Positions 7,597-13,410 of a stretch of DNA of 34,149 nt are shown here, in pieces (position 1 is the first letter of the stretch; each line of letters begins with the position of its first letter). This stretch comes from Clostridia bacterium (GTDB lineage Bacteria > Bacillota > Clostridia > Oscillospirales > Acutalibacteraceae): contig JAFUHX010000003.1 of NCBI GenBank assembly GCA_017474045.1, positions 1 to 34,149 of the forward strand. The letters run 5' to 3'. The position numbers and the translations under genes were made by a program. The notes under the pieces were generated by a model. It ran no database searches. It was not told the DNA's origin and saw only the letters and a program-made list of their open reading frames with translations.

Positions 7597-8528
7597 ATGC
7601 GTTCAAAAATTGTATTTCGTGGACAATCAGAAAAAAATCTCAAAGAAGTATTTGAAGACTTCATTACTTCACAGACCGCAAGGGGTATTTCAGATATTAC
7701 TATCAGAAGTTACCGACAACATTTACATAGTATATCCAAACATTTGGATATTGAAACACCCTTTGATGAACTAACCAAAAGACAACTCGAAGAAATGATT
7801 TTATCTATGAGGGCAAACGGTCTTGCTCACAACTCAATAGCAACTTATGTCCGGATGCTTCACACCTTCTTTAATTGGTGCAACCGTGAAGGGCTTACAA
7901 CTCTGAACATAGAAAACATCAGAGAAAAAGAAACAATCAAAGAAACCTATTCAGACGAAGAACTTGAACTGCTCCTGAAAAGACCGGGAAAGAAAGCGGA
8001 TTTCAGTGAGTTCAGAAGTTGGGTTATTGTAAACTTCTTCATGAACTGCGGATGCCGTGCGGCGACTGTCGAAACATTCAGAACCGTGATGTTGACCTGA
8101 AGGGAAGACAGATAATATTCAGACACAACAAGAACGGCAAAATTCAGGTTGTTCCCCTTTGTAGCAGAATGGTTGTTATTTTAAGTGATTATATGTCTGT
8201 CCGCAAGGGTAAGCCTGAAGACTATCTTTTCTGTTCTCAATACGGTGAAATGTTATCAGAAAATGGTTTGAGAATTGCTCTTGAACGATATAATAAAAAG
8301 CGAGGGGTTAAGAAAACAAGTATGCACCTGTTCCGCCACACCTTTGCAAGAAAATATTTGGTTGACTGTGGCGGTGATGCCTTTATGCTTCAGCGACTTT
8401 TGGGGCATAGCACTCTGAATATGACAAAACATTACTGTTCTATTTTTGATGCGGACATTTCAAAGAACTATGACCGAGTTTCACCCTTGGAACAGTTAAC
8501 CAAACCAAGAGAGACCATTAAACGCTGA
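7597..8528 (+). pseudogene. Tyrosine recombinase/integrase with a single-base frameshift
   Basis: Two overlapping frames together encode one phage-type integrase of about 310 residues. The first frame holds the SAM-like DNA-binding domain (FITSQTARGISDITIRSYRQ, then NSIATYVRMLHTFFNWC) and the first catalytic arginine (MNCGCRAAT). It then runs into a stop at 8100. The second frame resumes with RNIQNRDVDLKGRQ and carries the rest of the active site: HLFRHTFARKYL and LLGHSTLNMTKHY. Losing one base near 8069-8071 explains the switch: an extra C would give GCRAATVRNIQNRDVDL, the expected family sequence. No classical slippery heptamer is present. The gene lies just 3' of tRNA-Thr, the usual position of an element integrase. 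It is either inactivated, which fits the decayed look of the region, or the base was lost in assembly. Confidence 0.85.
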
Positions 8529-8568
8529 TTTGAACATCTCTGAACATCTTATAACATCAACGAGCAAA

Positions 8569-8594
8569 GGGCGAAGGAAATTTAACCTTCGCCC
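8569..8594. terminator. Hairpin between integrase and WYL regulator
   Basis: GGGCGAAGG (8569-8577) pairs with CCTTCGCCC (8586-8594). It lies between two converging 3' ends and includes the stop codon of the WYL gene. The T-runs on either side are weak, so termination is likely but not certain. Just upstream, GAACATCT occurs twice in a row (8532-8549). Confidence 0.55.
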
Positions 8595-9604
8595 TCATCT
8601 TTATACATATCTGAAACTTTTTCAATAAATTTTTTCATTTCCTCAACAACCGGTTGAGGGCTTAATATCTTTGCCCCTCTTCCAAAAGTAGAAATCCAAG
8701 CAAAGAAAGGCGGACTGATTTCAACTAACGGATTTATTATAAAATGCTTTTCTCCGTCAGGAATGATAATAACATCTTTGCCGAATTGATCTATAACGGC
8801 ATCCGCAAAACGGTTGATAAAACGCATCCTGACTGTATATTTTTCGCCGTGATACATCTGAAAGACCTTTGCTTCTCTATTGGTCAGATGTTCAGCCTTA
8901 AAGAGTTCTGCACCCTCACGGTCTTCAGGAATGGGTGATGTTATCTTTTCCATGCGGTCAACTCTGAAACTGCGGAAGCCCTCTTTTTCTGAAAGGTAAG
9001 CATAAAGATAATAATTGCCGTTATCCCAATGGAACGCAAAGGGGCTGACTATGTATAACTCACCTTTTTTTGAATATTGCTTGGGCTTCTGCTTGTTAGG
9101 GGTATAATGAAAATACCTGAACCCTATTTTCATATTCAGAGAAATTGCAAGGTGTATCTTGTCAACATCCTTTACAACACTGTCATTTTTACTGCGGACA
9201 CGGTTTGACACATAAGCGGTTCTGTTCAGACTGTCCTTTGTGTAAACATCTGCAAAATCTTTGATTTTTGCCGTAATTGACCGTGCTTCCTCTTGGGTAA
9301 TAAACTTTGATGACTGAATACTGTCAACAATCAAACGCAGTTCGTATGGCTCAAATTTGGGCTTTGTAATATAATACCCTCTTTGCTTTGCACTGTATTC
9401 AATCGGTTCGCCGAAGTCAACCTGAAGCCTGAATATATCGTTATATATCGTTTTGGGTGATGCTTCAATTCCTTTTGAAGCTAAATATTCGCAAATCTTG
9501 TTTGCGTTTTTTGCATGGTCTTTATTTGTATTCGCCCTCAAATAGTCTCTGATGTAAAGAAGCTTTACACCCTGACCTGAAGACCTACCCTGTCCTTTCG
9601 CCAC
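8582..9604 (-). CDS. WYL-domain transcriptional regulator
   Basis: This 340-residue protein has an N-terminal helix-turn-helix region (about 12-75: LLYIRDYLRANTNKDH, SPKTIYNDIFRLQVDFG, YSAKQRGYYI), as in the YafY/DeoR-like group, and a C-terminal WYL domain. The WYL part shows KIGFRYFHYTPNKQ, YIVSPFAFHWDNGNYYLYAY and the typical RSFRVDRM segment. Such proteins sense small ligands, often nucleotides or nucleic-acid fragments, and control accessory loci. The start is GTG at 9602-9604 with AGAGGTGG close upstream. An extended -10 TGATATAAT lies on the minus strand at 9632-9640. It lies in the putative integrative element, divergent from the basic membrane protein, which it may regulate. Confidence 0.88.
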   Translation of the reverse strand: MAKGQGRSSGQGVKLLYIRDYLRANTNKDHAKNANKICEYLASKGIEASPKTIYNDIFRLQVDFGEPIEYSAKQRGYYITKPKFEPYELRLIVDSIQSSKFITQEEARSITAKIKDFADVYTKDSLNRTAYVSNRVRSKNDSVVKDVDKIHLAISLNMKIGFRYFHYTPNKQKPKQYSKKGELYIVSPFAFHWDNGNYYLYAYLSEKEGFRSFRVDRMEKITSPIPEDREGAELFKAEHLTNREAKVFQMYHGEKYTVRMRFINRFADAVIDQFGKDVIIIPDGEKHFIINPLVEISPPFFAWISTFGRGAKILSPQPVVEEMKKFIEKVSDMYKDEGEG

Positions 9605-9631
9605 AATACCACCTCTGAATGATTTTAGAGT

Positions 9632-9640
9632 ATTATATCA
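9632..9640 (-). promoter_or_regulatory. Extended -10 promoter of the WYL gene
   Basis: On the minus strand TGATATAAT (TGnTATAAT; the -10 hexamer is at 9632-9637) lies about 28 nt upstream of the GTG start. The -35 match is poor (TTTTCT), as is common for extended -10 promoters. Confidence 0.6.
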
Positions 9641-9678
9641 CAGAAATCCAAAAGAGAAAAGTATGAGGGCGGATTATG

Positions 9679-9707
9679 TTGATTTTTCTGCAAAACAATG
9701 CTAAAAT
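9679..9707 (+). promoter_or_regulatory. Promoter of the basic N-terminal/membrane protein
   Basis: TTGATT (9679-9684), a 17-nt spacer and TAAAAT (9702-9707), 34 nt ahead of the ATG at 9742. Confidence 0.55.
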
Positions 9708-9741
9708 GAAACAAATACTATAAATGAATTGGAGTAAAAAT

Positions 9742-10326
9742 ATGAAATTCGGCATGAGAAAACCAAGCATTAAAAAGAGTTTTAGTGCCAGAACCACTGG
9801 AAAAATTAAAAGAGATTTAAAAAAATCAGTCAATCCTTTGTATGGCAAAAAAGGAATGGGAGTAATTAACAACCCGCAAAAATCAATTTACAACAAAGTT
9901 TATAATAAAACGACTTTTGGTGTTTCAGATTTAGTTTCTAATTCCAACAAGAAAAATACAAATGATAACAGTATTCCACAAGAATTAGATTATTTCCTTA
10001 GATTGCAACAAATGAGTTCTGACGATTTTACAGAAGAAGAATTGGATTCTATGAGTGTCGAAGAACTCGCCGCTATACACAACGGAGAACAACATAGAAA
10101 GAGTTGCAGAATACTGGGATTGTTTTTCAAAATAATTTCAGTTGTTATTGCCATAATTTTTGGTTTGCCAAGTTTATTTTCTTTGATAATTCCTCTATTA
10201 ATTTTCACAATAATTTTAAGTATTTTATCTTGGAAGTTAGGAGTAAAACTTTCGAAGGAAGGATTGAAACCAAATAACAAAAACAACAAAAACAACTTAG
10301 ATGAAATATTGGACTCTGATGAATAA
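9742..10326 (+). CDS. Accessory protein: conserved basic N-terminus plus two membrane segments
   Basis: This 194-residue protein starts at the ATG at 9742, which has GGAG 8 nt upstream; the in-frame ATG at 9724 has no such site. Residues 1-60 are strongly basic and carry FGMRKPSIKKSF, ARTTGKIKRDLKKS, NPLYGKKGMG and YNKVYNKTTFG. From memory, this block recurs at the N-terminus of otherwise different small proteins in Firmicutes accessory regions; its role is not known. A low-complexity polar and acidic middle follows, then a strongly hydrophobic stretch (about 127-165) able to cross the membrane twice, and an Asn/Lys-rich tail. The base composition is more AT-rich than the neighbouring core genes, in line with transfer. 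Confidence 0.75.
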   Translation: MKFGMRKPSIKKSFSARTTGKIKRDLKKSVNPLYGKKGMGVINNPQKSIYNKVYNKTTFGVSDLVSNSNKKNTNDNSIPQELDYFLRLQQMSSDDFTEEELDSMSVEELAAIHNGEQHRKSCRILGLFFKIISVVIAIIFGLPSLFSLIIPLLIFTIILSILSWKLGVKLSKEGLKPNNKNNKNNLDEILDSDE

Positions 10327-10329
10327 ACA

Positions 10330-10366
10330 AAGTATGAGAGATTTGATTTCTCTCATACTTTTTTAT
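10330..10366 (+). terminator. Intrinsic terminator after the basic membrane protein
   Basis: AAGTATGAGAGA (10330-10341) pairs with TCTCTCATACTT (10349-10360) around a 7-nt loop, followed by a run of T. Confidence 0.9.
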
Positions 10367-10425
10367 AAGTCAGACATTTAACACACAATATAATCTACGA
10401 TTATAACTGTTAAGTGTCTGACTTA
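10366..10425. repeat. 60-bp nested palindrome
   Basis: The outer arms TAAGTCAGACATTTAACA (10366-10383) and TGTTAAGTGTCTGACTTA (10408-10425) match over 17 of 18 bases. Inside, TATAATC (10389-10395) and GATTATA (10399-10405) form a second inverted repeat on nearly the same axis. It sits between an element gene and a recombinase remnant. It could be a recombinase binding or crossover site, a transposon end or an operator. Confidence 0.7.
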
Positions 10426-10433
10426 ATTTTATG

Positions 10434-10541
10434 TCAACTCTCCAAAAGTCCAATGTATTTGTAGGCGGTAGTTCTGCTGATGTCGCACACCCTCGCGAAC
10501 TTTGAAAGCCTTGTGTTCTGCAAACAAAAAACGATATTACT
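10434..10541 (-). pseudogene. Remnant of a recombinase-type helix-turn-helix C-terminus
   Basis: An open minus-strand stretch of 35 codons, without a start codon, encodes NTRLSKFARVCDISRTTAYK followed by YIGLLES and a stop. This is a helix-turn-helix like the C-terminal DNA-binding segment of serine resolvases and invertases (cf. SRTTxYK). The rest of the gene is missing: an in-frame stop lies at 10542-10544. It marks old mobile DNA at the right edge of the integrase region. The exact family is uncertain because so little remains. Confidence 0.55.
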
Positions 10542-10553
10542 TTAATCTAAAAC

Positions 10554-10587
10554 AACGGAGACAGCTTCTTCATGAAGTGTCTCCGTT
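10554..10587 (-). terminator. Intrinsic terminator of the zinc-ribbon gene
   Basis: AACGGAGACA (10554-10563) pairs with TGTCTCCGTT (10578-10587), with an inner CTTC/GAAG pairing. On the minus strand it is followed by GTTTTAG. It lies 34 nt after the end of the zinc-ribbon gene. Confidence 0.75.
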
Positions 10588-10621
10588 ATTGTTAGCTTTT
10601 AAATTTGATTAAATTTTCTCG

Positions 10622-11146
10622 TCAGATAACTTCCTCTTCAAGAATTTCGGGAGCCTGCTGAGTCATTACATAGTTATCGTCATATTCATCTCCAAGGGCA
10701 TATTCAACATATTCATCGTCAAAAATAAAGCCCTCATCAATTTCAGACATTCCGAAAAATGCAAAAAGAAAGCTTCCGATGAAAACAAGAGCCGCAAAAA
10801 TCATTGAAACTACAATACTGATTATTGAAAACTTAAGGCAATCCTTGGCTCTTTTAGGTCTTTTGTCTCTGTCAATAAAATAAATAATCATTCCAACAAC
10901 AGGCCAGAGGAAAGAAAGCACTTTATAAATCGTTGTGCTTTCGTTTTCTTCAACCGGGGGCTGATTATAGCCATAGTTATTATATGGCTGACCGTTTTGC
11001 TGATAGCTGTATTGAGTGTTGCCGTAGGGCTGGTCAGGTGCAGCGGGAGAATTTGTTTCACTTGGTGAAGATGAAATTTCGGCGCCGCAGCTTCCGCAAA
11101 AGCGATTTCCGTCAGCAACATAGCTGTTACATTTAGGGCAATACAT
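10622..11146 (-). CDS. Zinc-ribbon membrane protein
   Basis: This 174-residue protein begins with a zinc ribbon (Cys3, Cys6, Cys17, Cys20 in CPKCNSYVADGNRFCGSCG). A Gln/Tyr/Asn/Pro-rich linker (about 25-67) follows, then two membrane segments (about 72-90, and 102-132 with SIVVSMIFAALVFIGSFLF), and an acidic tail rich in Asp, Glu and Tyr. Proteins of this layout are common in Firmicutes and uncharacterised; the ribbon is thought to mediate cytoplasmic protein contacts. It has its own promoter (TTGACT, 17 nt, TATATT) and terminator, so it is a single-gene unit. Codon use is like the core genes. Confidence 0.85.
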   Translation of the reverse strand: MYCPKCNSYVADGNRFCGSCGAEISSSPSETNSPAAPDQPYGNTQYSYQQNGQPYNNYGYNQPPVEENESTTIYKVLSFLWPVVGMIIYFIDRDKRPKRAKDCLKFSIISIVVSMIFAALVFIGSFLFAFFGMSEIDEGFIFDDEYVEYALGDEYDDNYVMTQQAPEILEEEVI

Positions 11147-11173
11147 AGGTTTTCTTCCTTTCCGTTTTTCTTT

Positions 11174-11202
11174 AATATAGCATTTTTGAAAATAAAAGTC
11201 AA
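11174..11202 (-). promoter_or_regulatory. Promoter of the zinc-ribbon gene
   Basis: On the minus strand: TTGACT (11197-11202), a 17-nt spacer and TATATT (11174-11179), 27 nt before the ATG at 11146. Confidence 0.82.
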
Positions 11203-11231
11203 CATCAGGGTAATAATTAACAAAAAATTAG

Positions 11232-11259
11232 TTGAAAAAGGAGTTTTTTATGATATAAT
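11232..11259 (+). promoter_or_regulatory. Promoter of the GPH transporter
   Basis: TTGAAA (11232-11237), a 16-nt spacer and extended -10 TGATATAAT (hexamer 11254-11259), with AAGGAGAG ahead of the ATG at 11291. Confidence 0.85.
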
Positions 11260-11290
11260 TTTCTAAAATTGGTAAATAAGGAGAGATTTT

Positions 11291-12688
11291 ATGAAAAAAG
11301 AAATGAATTTTAAAGAAGTTCTCGCCTATTCCCTTGGTCTTTTCGGCTTTCAGGCAATAGTCGGTCTTCTAAACTCTTATCAGGCAGAGTTCTATCATGC
11401 GCAGATGGCAGCCAACCTTGCCGTTGTGGGAATTCTGATTTTATGTGTCAAGGTTGTTTCGGCAATTTTTGACCCCGTGGTAGGAAATCTCATTGAAAGA
11501 AGCAACAGCCCCAAAGGAAAAATCAAGCCTTTTATTCTCTATTCCCTTTTGCCGCTGGCAGTTATGACGGTTGTTCTTTTTATAAAGGTTCCTCTGACCT
11601 CAACTGCCCTTTATTGCTATATTTTCGTAACCTTCCTTTTGTGGAGCATGGCAATGACTCTCGGCGACGTTCCCTCTCAGGGAATTGCCGCAGTAATGAC
11701 CTCAAACCCTGATGAAAGAACAAACGTTATTTCAGTCGCCAACACCTTTAAACAAGTCGGCTTTTCCGCTGCCGCTGTTATAGTACCCGTTGTCTGCCTT
11801 CTCATTCCCGGCGGCTCAAAGGTTTTCGGAATTCCTGAGGGTGAAAAAGACAGCCCCATAAGCTCTGCCGAATATCTGGCTGTTGCGGTTGTTGTTGCTG
11901 TTTTAGGTTGCCTTCTTTTCTCGCTGATTTATTTTGTTAACAAAGAGCGAGTTCCCTATACCGCTGAAAAAATGAGCTTTTCTGAAATGTTTTCTGTTTT
12001 AAGAAAAAACAAGCCTCTCATGATGGTTATTGTTTCTTATTTTCTCGGCTCAGGAAGACAGATGGCAATGGCTATTCAGGTTCAGGCTTCAAACGCCATC
12101 CTCGGCAGCGAAAACTATGTTCTTCTTCTTGGAATAACCACCGCTGTGGGCTCAATGCTCAGCATGGCACTGACTCCCGCTTTGATTAAAAAACTTGGCG
12201 AAAAGAAAGCCTTCATTCTTCTTTCGGTTTATGGCTTCGCCATTTCTGTTTTGGCATATATAGTTTATGCTTTCATCACAACAAACATGATTGTTATGTT
12301 CATCTTCCTTTTCCTGACCGGTCTTCAATTCGGCGCTGTTACCCTCATGCCCATGATTATGGTTTCAGACTGCGTTGACTACTATGAATATGAAACAGGA
12401 AAAAGAACAGACGGCCCTGCTTTTTCAATTTTAACTCTGACAATTAAGGTCTGCCTCGCCATCGGCGCCGCATTAGGTCTTGTTTTTGTTCAACTCTCCG
12501 GCTACACAGCCGAGGCAACCGAGGTTCTTCAGGAAACAAAGAACACCATCTATTTTGCCTATGTTGCCCTTCCCGGAATTTTCAGCCTTCTGGCAGTTTT
12601 CCCAATGTTGAAATATGACCTTTCCGGCAAGAAGAAACAGATGATTTCAGCTGAGCTTCAGAAGAGAAGAGAAAAAACAAAGGCTTAA
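11291..12688 (+). CDS. GPH-family MFS sugar:cation symporter
   Basis: This 465-residue polytopic protein has about twelve membrane segments. It matches the glycoside-pentoside-hexuronide (MelB-like) family: the first-half loop shows IFDPVVGNLIERSNSPKGKI, with the conserved Asp, Gly and Arg of the DxxxGxxxxR cation/sugar site, and the second half carries a cytoplasmic loop with YYEYETGKRTDGPAF, another family hallmark. It likely imports a glycoside or oligosaccharide with Na+ or H+. It has its own extended -10 promoter and a strong terminator after the repeat at 12703-12847. It converges on the malQ operon, which could process an imported glucan, but the substrate cannot be told from sequence. 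Confidence 0.92.
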   Translation: MKKEMNFKEVLAYSLGLFGFQAIVGLLNSYQAEFYHAQMAANLAVVGILILCVKVVSAIFDPVVGNLIERSNSPKGKIKPFILYSLLPLAVMTVVLFIKVPLTSTALYCYIFVTFLLWSMAMTLGDVPSQGIAAVMTSNPDERTNVISVANTFKQVGFSAAAVIVPVVCLLIPGGSKVFGIPEGEKDSPISSAEYLAVAVVVAVLGCLLFSLIYFVNKERVPYTAEKMSFSEMFSVLRKNKPLMMVIVSYFLGSGRQMAMAIQVQASNAILGSENYVLLLGITTAVGSMLSMALTPALIKKLGEKKAFILLSVYGFAISVLAYIVYAFITTNMIVMFIFLFLTGLQFGAVTLMPMIMVSDCVDYYEYETGKRTDGPAFSILTLTIKVCLAIGAALGLVFVQLSGYTAEATEVLQETKNTIYFAYVALPGIFSLLAVFPMLKYDLSGKKKQMISAELQKRREKTKA

Positions 12689-12702
12689 TTATATAGCAAT
12701 CA

Positions 12703-12847
12703 GAAGCTATTAAAAATACAGATCGCATAAAACAAATAAAGGGGTTTCTTTTGGCAGCTTAAAGGTTGAAAGAAACCCTTTAACTATAGGAAATCTGAAC
12801 ACAAAAAATCATTTTTCATTTGTTCTGCGTATTTTTTTCATAAGCTT
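12703..12847 (+). repeat. Structured intergenic repeat, copy B
   Basis: Second copy of the ~145-nt element: ACAGATCGCATAAAAC, then the GGGTTTC/GAAACCC hairpin (about 12740-12781), then a T-rich right end. Outer arms pair: AAGCTATTAAAAATA (12704-12718) with TATTTTTTTCATAAGCTT (12830-12847, imperfect), and AACAAAT (12731-12737) with ATTTGTT (12818-12824). It lies between converging gene ends. Confidence 0.78.
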
Positions 12848-12887
12848 AAACAAGTGGCTGTAAAACTCGATTTACAGCCACTTGTTT
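12848..12887. terminator. Bidirectional terminator
   Basis: CAAGTGGCTGTAAA (12851-12864) and TTTACAGCCACTTG (12871-12884) form a 14-bp stem, with flanking AAA and TTT extending it. T-runs lie downstream in both readings. It separates the GPH gene (+) from the malQ operon (-). Confidence 0.93.
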
Positions 12888-12905
12888 TTTGTTTGTTTAT
12901 TTTTC

Positions 12906-13385
12906 TTATTCTTCAGTTTCTTCCTCTTCAACTTCTTCAAGAATAACATCCTGATTGGTGAAGAACTTGATTTTGTTAATAGGAACTCCCAAAGCCTTTT
13001 CACATGCCGCGCTTAAAAGACCCATCATTTTTGATTCAATTACAGTATTGATAACGGCAAAATCAATGAGAACGGAAATCTGATTTTTAATGAATTCAAC
13101 GTCTTTATCTTCAAAATATGCTGCGTCAATTTCTTCAACGCTGACCCCTGTAAGAGACATATCCTGATTATAAAGCTTTCTGTTTTTTTCGAAGCATTTC
13201 TGCATAAGGTCAAGCATCTGATCTGCTTTTCCGCTTTTAAGAGCGTTGGAAAGTGAGGTTGTTTTCATCTGAAGCTTGAAGTTAAGGTGGCAGCTTTTAA
13301 CAACTGCGTTTGCCAATTTAACAAGCTCGGGGTTGATTTTTTCGGGAACAAAAATTTCGCCGTCTTTAACATAAAAATAGCTCAT
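12906..13385 (-). CDS. Uncharacterised protein (159 aa), last gene of the malQ operon
   Basis: I do not recognise this protein. It is soluble and mostly helical by composition, opens with YFYVKDGEIFVPEKINPELVK, has a central hydrophobic helix (ISVLIDFAVINTVIES) and ends in a very acidic tail. There is no signal peptide, membrane span or cysteine cluster. It lies 25 nt downstream of the channel-like 842-residue gene and is followed by the operon terminator, so the two are probably made together. It may be a cytoplasmic partner of the channel-like protein; this is inference from position only. Confidence 0.7.
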   Translation of the reverse strand: MSYFYVKDGEIFVPEKINPELVKLANAVVKSCHLNFKLQMKTTSLSNALKSGKADQMLDLMQKCFEKNRKLYNQDMSLTGVSVEEIDAAYFEDKDVEFIKNQISVLIDFAVINTVIESKMMGLLSAACEKALGVPINKIKFFTNQDVILEEVEEEETEE

Positions 13386-13410
13386 AATAAACTCCTTTGA
13401 TTTAATATTT

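Noticed and set aside
8060-8105. Programmed frameshift in the integrase
   Set aside because: No X-XXY-YYZ slippery site in the reading frame and no matching known case.
7418-12700. Direct repeat of the tRNA 3' end as right attachment site
   Set aside because: No second copy of the TTCAAATCCGGTTAGCAGC region was found by reading to the core genes on the right.
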